Shown: positions 34,705 through 44,834 of the stretch, piece after piece
Layout: each line of letters opens with the position of its first letter
How positions within the stretch are numbered: the first letter of the stretch is position 1
Assembly (NCBI GenBank): GCA_003223115.1
Contig: QHXW01000383.1
Coordinates: forward strand, 1 to 44,834
Source: Acidobacteriota bacterium
Lineage (GTDB): Bacteria > Acidobacteriota > Terriglobia > Bryobacterales > Bryobacteraceae
DNA: 44,834 nucleotides
Reading direction: 5' to 3'
The notes under the pieces: model-generated
Seen by the model: only the letters and a program-made list of their open reading frames with translations
Told to the model about the DNA's origin: nothing
Database searches by the model: none
Program-made: the position numbers and the translations under genes

Positions 34705-35271
34705 ATGAAATTTCCGATCAATCTGGCCAGCCAGCCGTTTCGCAAGGACCGGCCGATTCTATTCGCCTCGGGCCTGGTGGGTGTGCTGCTGTTGTTTTCC
34801 CTGGCATTACTGATTTCACTCGCGGTGCAGGACCGCAAGCGCTCGGCCGACACGCGGCGTCTGATCGACCTGTCCGAACAGCAGATCCAGCGGACCGCAA
34901 AGGACCAGACGCGCCTGGAAGCGGTTCTGCGGCGACCTGAGAATGCCGAAGTGCTGGAGCGCAGCCTGTTCCTCAACACGCTGCTGTTTCGGAAAGGCAT
35001 TAGCTGGACGAAGGTGTTTGCCGATCTCGAGAAAGAGCTGCCGCCCAACGTGCGCATCATTAATATTCGCCCGCAGGTGGTTTCCGAAAGTCAGGTGTAT
35101 CTGGAGATGACGGTGGGCGCCGAGTCGGTTACACCGGTGGTGGATCTGCTAACGCGTTTGGAATCTTCCGAAGTTTTCGGCGCGACGACTGTATACAACA
35201 TTGCGACGCCATCGCAGAATGACCCTCTCTATCGCTACCGCGTGAGTGTGAACTATGGCCAGAAACTTTGA
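34705..35271 (+). CDS. pilN: PilN-like pilus inner-membrane protein
   Basis: The 188-residue protein begins MKFPINLASQPFRKDRPILF, the short cytoplasmic NLA-type motif that binds PilM. One membrane helix follows (residues about 20-42, GLVGVLLLFSLALLISLAVQ), then a coiled-coil and an alpha/beta domain (FADLEKELPPNVRIINIRPQ, VTPVVDLLTRLESSEVFGAT). PilN forms the inner-membrane alignment complex with PilO. It overlaps pilO by 17 bases. Confidence 0.85.
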   Translation: MKFPINLASQPFRKDRPILFASGLVGVLLLFSLALLISLAVQDRKRSADTRRLIDLSEQQIQRTAKDQTRLEAVLRRPENAEVLERSLFLNTLLFRKGISWTKVFADLEKELPPNVRIINIRPQVVSESQVYLEMTVGAESVTPVVDLLTRLESSEVFGATTVYNIATPSQNDPLYRYRVSVNYGQKL

Positions 35272-35839
35272 TCTGCGCGCGCAGTTGAAGAATCGCCGCT
35301 TCGTGGTGCGGCTGGCCCTGGGCGTCATGCTGCTCGCCAACGTTGTGGCGGCGGCCTTCGTGTTTCATCCCTGGGGCGGATCACCCGAGGACCTGGCGCG
35401 CGAGCTGGAGAACCGGCAGCGGCAGCTCACTCAACAACTGCAGCGCCTCGAGCGCACGAAGAGCCTGGTGGGAAAAGTGCAACAAGCCAGAGCCGAAGGC
35501 GACACGTTCCTCGAGCAATCCACCATGAGCCGCCGCACCGCGTTTTCCACGCTGATTGGCGAGATTAACAAAATGGCGTTGGATGCCGGCATGAAGCCTA
35601 AAGAATCGGCCTTGGCGCTCGAGCCGGTGGAAGGCAGCGACACGCTCCAGCAACTGACGATTTCGGCGAACTTCGAGGGCAGTTACGCCAACCTGACGAA
35701 GTTCGTGAATTTGCTGGATCGTTCGCCGCGCTTTCTGATCATCGAGACCTTGCACGCTTCGCCGCAGCCGAGCGGCATTTTGGGCGTAAACGTCAAGCTG
35801 GACACGTTCATCCGCGACGAGGCTCGCCGCAAGTCATGA
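35255..35839 (+). CDS. pilO: PilO-like pilus inner-membrane protein
   Basis: The 194-residue protein has one N-terminal membrane helix (residues about 16-37, VVRLALGVMLLANVVAAAFVF). A coiled-coil (ELENRQRQLTQQLQRLERTK) follows, then a ferredoxin-like domain with FEGSYANLTKFVNLLDRSPRFLIIETL, the most conserved PilO block. It partners PilN in the periplasm. It overlaps pilN upstream and the next gene by four bases (ATGA), showing strong translational coupling. Confidence 0.85.
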   Translation: MARNFDLRAQLKNRRFVVRLALGVMLLANVVAAAFVFHPWGGSPEDLARELENRQRQLTQQLQRLERTKSLVGKVQQARAEGDTFLEQSTMSRRTAFSTLIGEINKMALDAGMKPKESALALEPVEGSDTLQQLTISANFEGSYANLTKFVNLLDRSPRFLIIETLHASPQPSGILGVNVKLDTFIRDEARRKS

Positions 35840-36525
35840 AGGTCGGCGTCGAACCCAAGAAAATCGCGCTTTTGGGCGGATTGCTGCTGGTGGCGGCATT
35901 TCTGCTGTACCGGAACGTGTTCTCCGGGAATCCGGGGAGTGAACCGCGGACCAAGCCGTCGCGAGTTCCGTACGCAATTGTGCCGCCTGAATTGATCGCA
36001 CAGCCCGCGGCCGTGTCGAAGACCGCCGCTTCCGGCCGCCGCGGCTCGACACAGGAATTTCGCCCGCCGTACAAGCAGAAGGGGCCTATTGATCCCAGTT
36101 CGATTGATCCCCGGCTGCGCTTGGACCTGTTAGTCAAGGTGCAGTCGGTTGAGCCGCAGGGCGGCGCCCGCAACGTGTTTCAGTTTGGCCCGTCGGAAAT
36201 TCCAGCGATCAAGGAGCCCAGCAAAATTATTCCCAAAGCGCCGGACATCGCCACGGAAAACCCACAGCACATGCCGCCGCCGGGGCCGGTCACTCCGCCG
36301 CCTCCGCCCATCACTTTGAAGTATTACGGCTATATCGCTCAACGGGCTGACGGCAGGAAGCGCGCCTTCTTTCTGGATGGCGATGACATTCTGGTAGCCG
36401 CCGAAGGTGAATTGTTGAAGCGGCGCTACAAAGTGGTTCGAATCGGTGTGAATTCGGCGATCGTGGAAGACATGCAGTTCAACAACACGCAGACCATTCC
36501 GTTACAGGAAGAAACGGCAGGATGA
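35836..36525 (+). CDS. PilP/GspC-like periplasmic alignment protein
   Basis: The 229-residue protein has a membrane anchor (residues 9-25, KIALLGGLLLVAAFLLYR) and a long Pro-rich linker that includes a five-proline run. A C-terminal small beta domain follows: LKYYGYIAQRADGRKRAFFL, DGDDILVAAEGELLKRRYKV, then IVEDMQFNNTQTIPL. The domain resembles the HR domain of GspC and PilP, which links the inner platform to the secretin. It is smaller in conserved sequence than classical PilP, so the name is by position and shape. It overlaps both neighbours by four bases. Confidence 0.7.
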   Translation: MKVGVEPKKIALLGGLLLVAAFLLYRNVFSGNPGSEPRTKPSRVPYAIVPPELIAQPAAVSKTAASGRRGSTQEFRPPYKQKGPIDPSSIDPRLRLDLLVKVQSVEPQGGARNVFQFGPSEIPAIKEPSKIIPKAPDIATENPQHMPPPGPVTPPPPPITLKYYGYIAQRADGRKRAFFLDGDDILVAAEGELLKRRYKVVRIGVNSAIVEDMQFNNTQTIPLQEETAG

Positions 36526-38045
36526 TCGGGCGCGTAGTGTGGCCGCCTGGAACGAGCGCCGGACGGCCGGGGCCGAATCGTGGGAGACTTGGAAGAGTGG
36601 CAGACGGAGCCATCACGGCGCGAAACGCGAGAGACCTTGACGCAAAAGCACGGAACCGTCGCTCGTCTGAATCCGGTTTCGCGCTGTTATTGATCTTCGC
36701 CATGGCTGCAGCGTTGGCCCTGATGCTCTACGTGGCGATGCCCCGCGTGGCCTTCGAGGCCCAGCGTGACAAAGAACAATTGCTGATCGAGCGCGGCGAG
36801 CAGTATCAGCGCGCTATCCAGCTTTACTTCCGTAAGTTCAAACAATATCCGGCCTCCATCGAGCAGTTGGAGAGCACCAACAACATGCGCTTCCTGCGCC
36901 GGCGGTACGCCGACCCCATGACCGGTAAGGCGGAATGGCGCCTCATCCACGTCGGGCCGGGCGGGATTCTCACCGACTCGATCACGCGCAAGCCCAAGGA
37001 CCCGAACAAAACTGAAGAAACCCACAGCAACTTCATCACGGAAGGGCCGCAGGTGGGTGCGGGTCTGGGGTCTGATGCCCGCCGGCAGGGCGGATTGCCG
37101 CCGCGGAGACCAAGCGAAGGCGGGCTGCCGTTTCCGGGGACAGACGGCGCCAGTGCAGGCATGATTGCTGGTCAATTGCAGCCGCCAGCCGAGCAGGCCG
37201 GACCGCAGGCCGTTGGGCTTCCCAACGACCCGTCGCAGCAGCCCGTTCCGCAGCCGGGACAGCAGCCAGGGCTTCCGCTGGGAGTTCCCACCGCTCCGGT
37301 GTCAGCGTTTCCAGGCATTCCCGCGAACCAGTTTCCAGGGATCACGCCACAGCAGCCGGGCCTGGGACAAACCGATACCTCGGGACAAGGAGCCGGTGGA
37401 GCGAACCCGGTTTCGGTAGATCAGGCGGGAGGATCGAACCAAGCTGCCGACATGATCCGGAATCTACTGACGAGGCCGCGTCCCTATCCGGGATCAATGC
37501 CCGGGGTAAACGGCGGCATCGCCGGTGTGGCCTCTACCGCGGAGAGCGACAGCATCAAGATTTATAACGAGCGCGACAAGTACAACGAGTGGGAGTTCAT
37601 CTACGATTTCGCTAAGGACCGCACAGGAGCCGGCCAGTTCGCAGCAGGCATGGGGGCTGGAGATCCGCGCTTGCAGCAAGCTGAAGGCGGACAGATTGGC
37701 CCCGGACAGAGCCCTGGCGCCGGCGGGCAGATGGGCGCGGGTTTTGGCGGAGCGGGTGTGGGTGCGCAGCCCGGCTTCGGCGGTCAAGGGGGCTTTGGTG
37801 GAATAGCTCCGGGCGGCGGTTTCGGCAGGGGTCCCGGCCAGCAGCTACCTTCATCCGGCACCTCTGGTTTTATAGGTGTAGGAGCAGGGTTTGGTAGCGG
37901 AGTGGGTTCCGGGTTCGGCGGTGGCATTGGAGCCGGTTTCGGGGGCCAGACTGCACCGGGAACCGGCCAGCCACAACCGGTCACGCCAAGACAGCCTCAG
38001 CCCGGCGTGCCGCCGCCACCCCCGCCGGCAAGTCCGCCGCACTAG
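36522..38045 (+). CDS. Pseudopilin-like protein with a Gly/Pro/Gln-rich tail
   Basis: The 507-residue product has a basic N-terminal region. A prepilin-like segment SG/FALLLIFAMAAALALMLYVA (about 52-74) follows, then a GspG-like helix and loop with GEQYQRAIQLYFRKFKQYPA and RRYADPMTGKAEWRLIHVG (about 90-150). The next 200 residues are low-complexity, rich in Pro, Gln and Gly (PQPGQQPGLPLG...). A short island, SIKIYNERDKYNEWEFIYDF (about 347-366), precedes a final Gly-rich tail of GAGFGG/GFGGG units. The usual Glu5 of pilins is missing after the G/F site, and the pre-sequence of about 50 residues is long, so a later start is likely. It overlaps the previous gene by ATGA. Probably a minor pilin or pseudopilin; the tail is unusual. 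Confidence 0.65.
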   Translation: MIGRVVWPPGTSAGRPGPNRGRLGRVADGAITARNARDLDAKARNRRSSESGFALLLIFAMAAALALMLYVAMPRVAFEAQRDKEQLLIERGEQYQRAIQLYFRKFKQYPASIEQLESTNNMRFLRRRYADPMTGKAEWRLIHVGPGGILTDSITRKPKDPNKTEETHSNFITEGPQVGAGLGSDARRQGGLPPRRPSEGGLPFPGTDGASAGMIAGQLQPPAEQAGPQAVGLPNDPSQQPVPQPGQQPGLPLGVPTAPVSAFPGIPANQFPGITPQQPGLGQTDTSGQGAGGANPVSVDQAGGSNQAADMIRNLLTRPRPYPGSMPGVNGGIAGVASTAESDSIKIYNERDKYNEWEFIYDFAKDRTGAGQFAAGMGAGDPRLQQAEGGQIGPGQSPGAGGQMGAGFGGAGVGAQPGFGGQGGFGGIAPGGGFGRGPGQQLPSSGTSGFIGVGAGFGSGVGSGFGGGIGAGFGGQTAPGTGQPQPVTPRQPQPGVPPPPPPASPPH

Positions 38046-38236
38046 CCGCTGCCTTATCCGGTTCGCCAAGCCTGTTCTGCTAACGGTACCTCAGTATTTC
38101 CCCAAAACTGCCGATTTGGTTCCAAGTGCCTTGTACGTATTATTTCTCGACTCTTCCATGGAAATCGCGAACGAAATTATTAGTTAGCTCAATTTGTCAG
38201 AAACGCGCCGGGCACGTCGTGGTGTGGCTTCGGCTC

Positions 38237-40886
38237 ATGACGTTGCTGTTCTCGGCGGCGGGAATAGCCCCAAGCCAGCCGCCGCTACTGACGCGAGTTG
38301 ACGAAATCCGGAACCTCACCCCCGCTGAAGCCTCGAGGAAGCGCGCGGTGCGCATCGAAGGTGTAGTGACCTTCCAACGACCGGCTCCCCCAAATCTGTT
38401 CGTCCAGGACTCGTCGGGCGGAAACTACGTGGATGTTGGTTCGGCTCGCCCGGTTTCAGCCGCGGCGAACGGGTCGGGATCACCGGTGTCCCGGATCCGG
38501 GAGAATTTGCGCCGGTAGTTCAGTCCACTCAAATTCGGTCGCTCGGGAAGGGTTCGATATTCAGGCCGCCCCTTCAAGTCAGATTCGAAGACCTGGTTTC
38601 GAGCGTCGAAGACAGCCAGTTTGGTAGAAGTCGAAGGCGTAGTGCATTCCAGGTACGTTTGGAATCAGGAGCTTGCTCTATCGCTGGTCACTGGCAGCGG
38701 CCGTTTGCGGGTGTCGCTCCCGTATCCGCCCGGCTCGCGAGAAGCCGATCACCTGGTAGACACTGCCGTCCGGCTGCGCGGCGTGTGTGGAGGAAAGTTC
38801 AACAAGAAGCGCCAGTTAAGTTATAAGTTAACGGGCCCGATCATTTACGTCCAGGACCTGGCTGATGTCGCAGTTGAATTGAAAAGCCCGCGCCGGATTT
38901 TTCGGAAGTTCCGTTACGCACCACGGAACAGCTCCTGCAGTTCACCACGCGGGGCGCCGTGGGTCATCGAATCCGGGTGCGGGGAACGGTCACGTACCAG
39001 CAGCCGTGACGGTCCGAATGTGTCCGCTTTGTTCGCGACGGGGCCCAAGGCCTACGGATCATCACTGAGCAGAAGCTCGAACTTTCATCCGGAAACCGGA
39101 TCGAAGCGCTGGGGTTTCCGGAGATCGGCCAATACGCACCGGTGCTCGAGGACTCGAGCGTGCGCCGCATGGGGCACGAAGAGCCGGCAAAATCTCTCCT
39201 GACGACGGCGGATGAGATCCTGGGGAGAGATCAAAACGCCAACCTGATCCGCATCGAAGCCCGAACTGCTTACGCGTTCACGTTCAGGCGAGACACAGTT
39301 GCTGACTCTCAAGCAGGGAAGCCGTGTGTTTCAGGCTCAAATCGAGCCCGGACGTGACGTGCTGCACTCTCTGCGCGATGGCAGTCTACTCGAGGTCACC
39401 GGAATCTGCCTCATTGAAGCGGGCGGCCTCTGGAACGAGCCGGAATCGTTCCACGTTCTGCTGAGATCGCCAGAGGACATTGTGGTGTTACGGCGCGCCT
39501 GATGGTGGACGCCCTCTGGTTTGCGAGTTTCCTGGGCGGAATTGTCATGGCGGTACTCGCCTGGGTGGCTTTATCGCGGCGGCGTGTACGAGGGCAGACG
39601 GAAGAGCTCCGCGGCAAAAACGAGGAACTGGGGCGCGCGCTTCATGAGGCCGAGGGAGCCACGCGGGTCAAGAGCGAGTTTCTGGCGAACATGAGCCATG
39701 AAATCCGCACGCCGATGAACGGCATTCTGCGAATAATCGAGTTGGCGCAGAACACGAGCTTATCGCCCGAGCAGAGCGAATTTATCACCGGAGCGCAGCA
39801 ATCGGCGGAGTCTCTTCTGATTTTGCTCAACGACATTCCGGATTTCTCGAAAGTCGAGGCGGGCCACCTGGACCTCCAACTCCAACCCGTCGATTTCTCC
39901 GTGCGGCGGTGCCTGGGCCGGGCCGTTGGCCGCGCTCGCGATGGAGGCTGAATCGAAGGGACTGAAGCTCAACGTGGATACCGATCGCGATGTGCCGGAC
40001 GGTCTGTACGGCGATCATCGCCGCCTGCGTCAGGTAATCCTCAATTTGCTAAATAATATAATCCAATCAAATTCACAAGCGCCGGTTCGGTCGAGATCAA
40101 GACCTGGGTCTCCTCAACGCGTGACGCCGTAGTCTCGCTGCGGGTCTCCATTTCGGATACAGGGCATCGGGATTCCGCGCGAAAAGCTGAACGTGGTCTT
40201 CGAACCGTTCCGCCAGGCTGATGGATCGGTGACGCGCGAATATGGAGGGACCGGACTGGGTCTGAGCATCTGTCTGCGGCTGGTGACGCTGATGCGTAGC
40301 ACCATCTCGGTGGAGAGTGAAACGGGTTACGGCAGTACATTTCATCTGGAGGTGCCATTCGGGCTCGCAAGCGGCGTCGCGTATATAACTCCTCCGTCAC
40401 AATACCGGAAGCTGACAAATGGGCAGCCCTCCGGATATCTGAAGATTCTGCTGGCCGAGGACAATGCGATCAATCGCAAGGTTGCTCGAAACCAAAAGCG
40501 ATCACGTGGCCGCGGCCGAAGACGAGGAGGAAGCTCTGCAACGTTGGAGGACCGGCCAATTCAACTGGATCCTGATGGACGTGCAGATGCCGCAAATGGA
40601 TGGGCGCGAGTGCACTGCCGCCATCCGGTCGCTCGAGGCGCAGAACGGAGGCCACATTCCGATCGTCGCCCTGACCGTTCATGCCCTCAAGGGTGATGAG
40701 AATCGGTGCCTCAAGGCGGGCATGGATGACTACATCGCCAAGCCCTTCAAGACCGCGGAACTCTTGGCTACCATTGAGCGGGTAACAAGCCTACTCTCCA
40801 AACCACTTTGTAGAAATATCCGGTTCACGATGTTGATTTCCGAACGAAGGGCACGCAAGATCTCAAGCCGGCGGAGGAGCGCCTAG
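38237..40886 (+). pseudogene. Broken hybrid sensor histidine kinase / response regulator
   Basis: Parts of one kinase can be followed in several frames. An exported sensory region has repeated OB-like blocks (RAVRIEGVVTFQRPAPPNLF; LVEVEGVVHSRYVWNQELAL; QNANLIRIEARTAYAF). A membrane helix follows near 39510, then the dimerisation domain with the phospho-His box FLANMSHEIRTPMNGIL (about 39679-39729), the ATPase domain (DHRRLRQVILNLLNN; EYGGTGLGLSICLRLVT) and a receiver domain with ILLAEDNAINRKVA, LMDVQMPQMDGRE and ALTVHALKGDE. Frames change near 38500, 38610, 38890, 39030, 39300, 39500, 39930, 40080, 40160 and 40480. The region 38046-38236, after the pilus operon, has no other gene; the expected secretin gene is not there. 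Confidence 0.75.
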
Positions 40887-41179
40887 AAACGTGAATTGTT
40901 GCCGGAGCCCGGGAAAGGTTCTTTCGCCGCTTCGTCGGGCGCCGGGCGCAGTACGGAATGAAATCTGGTCAAATCCGGAGCAGCAACCGGTGTCTGTTCC
41001 GGGACCGAGGCTTCCTCAGGCACACTCAGCTCTTCGATCGTAGTCTGCTCCACAAGAATGGTTTCCACGTGCAGATGCGAAATTTCAGGCTCATCCAGCG
41101 GCACCTCACAATCGCAGCAATCACTACAGCAGCCGCAGCGTTCGCAGAGGTGATTGATTCCTGCTCGCAGATGCTGCAC
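40883..41179 (-). CDS. Cysteine-cluster small protein
   Basis: The 98-residue product has a striking N-terminal cysteine cluster, CERCGCCSDCCDCEVP (about 12-27), holding eight cysteines in CxxC and CC pairs. An acidic, Glu/Pro/Val-rich stretch (ILVEQTTIEELSVPEEASVP) and a basic end follow. It starts ten bases after the stop of the secreted-protein gene at 41190, so the two are probably one operon. The cluster could bind zinc or another metal, but I recognise no family. The 3' end overlaps the end of the kinase pseudogene on the other strand by four bases. Confidence 0.5.
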   Translation of the reverse strand: MQHLRAGINHLCERCGCCSDCCDCEVPLDEPEISHLHVETILVEQTTIEELSVPEEASVPEQTPVAAPDLTRFHSVLRPAPDEAAKEPFPGSGNNSRF

Positions 41180-41189
41180 GAAAACACCA

Positions 41190-41768
41190 CTAGTTTCTCC
41201 CTGGTTTCACCGGCGTCACCCGGTCGCGTGAAGGCTGGCGTGCAATTGAGCCCCGGCAGCGCTGCGCTTCTTCATCAGCCACTCGGAAAGCCTGTTCCTT
41301 CTCGGCGGCAAGCTCCAACACATATTGCTGCAGCCGGTCGCGGTGAGCGCCGTTTTGCGCGATCACCGCGTTGAGCATGTCGGCCATCGGCGGGTTGTGA
41401 TACTTGCGCAGGCCGTCGCTGAAAGAACCCAGCAACGATTCGAGGGCGCGCACGCGGAACAGCGCTTCGAGTGAATCCGTGAGTTTTTCCGGATTGCGGC
41501 TGAGTTTGCGCAGATCGTAGACCACCGCCTTCAAACCACTGCGGCAGGAGTTCCATTGCGCGATGTACGTTTCAGGCGCGCCGTTAGCCACCCACTCCCG
41601 CGGGTTTGCCTGATCGACAAGCGGAGCGATCTGCTCCAGGTGGTGTGCCATGGCCTCGAGCGTTTTATGGACGTCCCACTCGTTCGACAAGCCGGGCTGC
41701 TGCTGCGCGAGGAGTGAACTCGTGAAAACCAGACACAGGATCGAGGCTGCCGACAATGCAATTTTCAT
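41190..41768 (-). CDS. Hypothetical exported helical protein
   Basis: The 192-residue protein has a clear signal peptide (MKIALSAASILCLVFTSSLLAQ, cleavage near 21). A mainly helical body follows: EWDVHKTLEAMAHHLEQIAP, SCRSGLKAVVYDLRKLSRNP and DSLEALFRVRALESLLGSFS. There is one free pair of cysteines in the mature part. No domain is recognised. It is the first gene of a likely two-gene unit with the Cys-cluster protein. The 225-base gap upstream to the divergent phosphatidyltransferase should contain both promoters, but no boxes stand out. Confidence 0.65.
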   Translation of the reverse strand: MKIALSAASILCLVFTSSLLAQQQPGLSNEWDVHKTLEAMAHHLEQIAPLVDQANPREWVANGAPETYIAQWNSCRSGLKAVVYDLRKLSRNPEKLTDSLEALFRVRALESLLGSFSDGLRKYHNPPMADMLNAVIAQNGAHRDRLQQYVLELAAEKEQAFRVADEEAQRCRGSIARQPSRDRVTPVKPGRN

Positions 41769-41994
41769 ACCGCTCCTTACAATCTAGCAGAGTCTCGGCG
41801 AAGGGCTAGAGTTCGGGAGATTCGGAGGCCGGAGTCGTGTGCCGATCATGACTTTGGTCAGTTTGCGCTCGCCTGCCAGACTCTGCTGTCAGTGTCAGAA
41901 AGTCTTGGCACCGGCCGTAGGCCTCCGTAAAGATATGTAAAGCGCGGAACGGTGATCGACGTGCTACGTACAGGCAGACTGAGGAGGCACCCAT

Positions 41995-42672
41995 GTGCCC
42001 ATGGCCCAATTTCAAAACGCGACCCGCACTCACACTAGTTTTCTCGCACCGTTGGAAAAAAGAGTTCTCATCTGGATGGCTGAGCGCCTGCCCGGCTGGA
42101 TGAATTCGGATCATCTGACCGCGCTCGGTTTTCTATCGCTCATCGGCGCGGGCCTGGCCTACTGGCAATCGCGCTCCAGCGCGGCGTGGCTGCTGGTTGT
42201 CATCGCGTTCCTGGTGCTCAACTGGTTCGGCGACAGCCTGGACGGCACACTGGCACGCGTTCGCAACTGCCAGCGGCCGCGCTACGGCTTCTATATCGAT
42301 CACATCCTGGACGCCTGCGGATCCATGTTCCTCCTGGGCGGACTGGCGTTCTCGGGATACATGAGCGAGCGCGTGGCAGCCGGATTATTGGTAGCTTATC
42401 TGCTGCTGAGTATCGAGGTGCACCTGGCCACGTATACACTGGGCCATTTCCATCTTTCGTTTTGGAAATTCGGACCGACGGAGCTGCGCCTGCTGCTGAT
42501 GATCGGCAACATCGCGCTGCTGGCGCATCCGATGGCCACCATCGCGGGAAAGACATACTTACTCTTCGACGTGGGCGGCATCATCGGCATCGCCGCAATG
42601 GCGGCCGTGCTCATCCAGGCGATTGTCAAACACACCGTGCATCTCTACCGCGCCGAGACAGTAGCCGAATAG
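41995..42672 (+). CDS. CDP-alcohol phosphatidyltransferase family protein
   Basis: The 225-residue membrane protein carries the family catalytic motif DGTLARVRN(x6)GFYIDHILD (about 81-105), with the D-G-x2-A-R and G-x3-D-x3-D pairs that hold the metal ions. Five to six hydrophobic segments follow the cytoplasmic N-terminus. Enzymes of this family swap CMP for an alcohol such as glycerol-phosphate, inositol or another lipid, but the acceptor cannot be told from sequence. GTG 41995 has GAGGAGG eight bases before it and is favoured over ATG 42001. A GtrA-like gene follows after 22 bases, suggesting a shared role in envelope lipid or glycan building. Confidence 0.85.
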   Translation: MPMAQFQNATRTHTSFLAPLEKRVLIWMAERLPGWMNSDHLTALGFLSLIGAGLAYWQSRSSAAWLLVVIAFLVLNWFGDSLDGTLARVRNCQRPRYGFYIDHILDACGSMFLLGGLAFSGYMSERVAAGLLVAYLLLSIEVHLATYTLGHFHLSFWKFGPTELRLLLMIGNIALLAHPMATIAGKTYLLFDVGGIIGIAAMAAVLIQAIVKHTVHLYRAETVAE

Positions 42673-42694
42673 GTGACGCGGGCATCAAAATCCC

Positions 42695-44834
<2,140 letters not shown>

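Noticed and set aside
39502-39951. A standalone small histidine kinase gene
   Set aside because: The frame holds only the membrane helix and dimerisation domain; the ATPase and receiver domains follow in other frames, so it is part of the broken hybrid kinase.

Overview
This 44.8 kb window looks like chromosomal DNA of a soil-type Acidobacteriota, probably of the Solibacter/Bryobacter group. The evidence is moderately high GC, a 'VWFA-related' gene of the acidobacterial type, a degenerate intergenic repeat built around CTGAGCCGCGAC...CGAGCGG, split type IV pilus genes, and many single-copy housekeeping genes. No taxonomic marker such as rRNA is present, so this placement is inference.

Layout. 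(1) 1-7362: the end of a Clp/Hsp100 ATPase gene, then on the minus strand a membrane/spermidine-synthase fusion, a glutaryl-CoA-type acyl-CoA dehydrogenase and the replicative polymerase dnaE. (2) 7363-9960: a complete ISKra4-type insertion sequence (7496-9580) with 16-bp inverted ends, beside a relic of a CHC2 zinc-finger gene. (3) 9961-16418, minus strand: a DinB-fold protein, lolA with a pilC/gspF gene, an ABC exporter ATPase with its adaptor but no permease, and accA with a small membrane protein. (4) 16573-20361: two large exported-protein genes in advanced decay. (5) 20412-26231: a MerR regulator and a chromosome-maintenance block (mnmG, rsmG, parA, parB) with two parS sites inside the end of rsmG; purD diverges from mnmG and is followed by tRNA-Arg(CCT). 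(6) 26232-31901: an accessory stretch after the tRNA with a secreted hypothetical protein, an IS4-type relic joined to a broken VWFA gene, a Tat-exported ceramidase-like enzyme, and a Phd antitoxin whose PIN toxin has lost its N-terminus. (7) 32043-38045: pilB and a tightly coupled pilM-N-O-P-like operon ending in an unusual Gly/Pro/Gln-rich pseudopilin-like protein. (8) 38237-40886: a multiply frameshifted hybrid sensor kinase. (9) 40883-44834: a two-gene secreted/Cys-rich operon, a CDP-alcohol phosphatidyltransferase, a GtrA-like protein and most of the gyrB 3' half.

How it fits together. dnaE, parABS, mnmG/rsmG and gyrB are replication and chromosome-segregation genes of the kind often found in the origin half of bacterial chromosomes. 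pilB, pilMNOP and pilC (20 kb away) would form the inner-membrane platform of one type IV pilus or type II secretion machine; its secretin is not in the window. Intact conserved genes alternate with three separate decayed loci that carry nonsense substitutions as well as indels, which suggests real gene loss rather than only assembly error. I found no CRISPR array, integrase or phage genes, and no strong candidate for a wholly new system. The most unusual items are the pseudopilin with its low-complexity tail, the Cys-rich small protein, and the parS sites embedded in rsmG.
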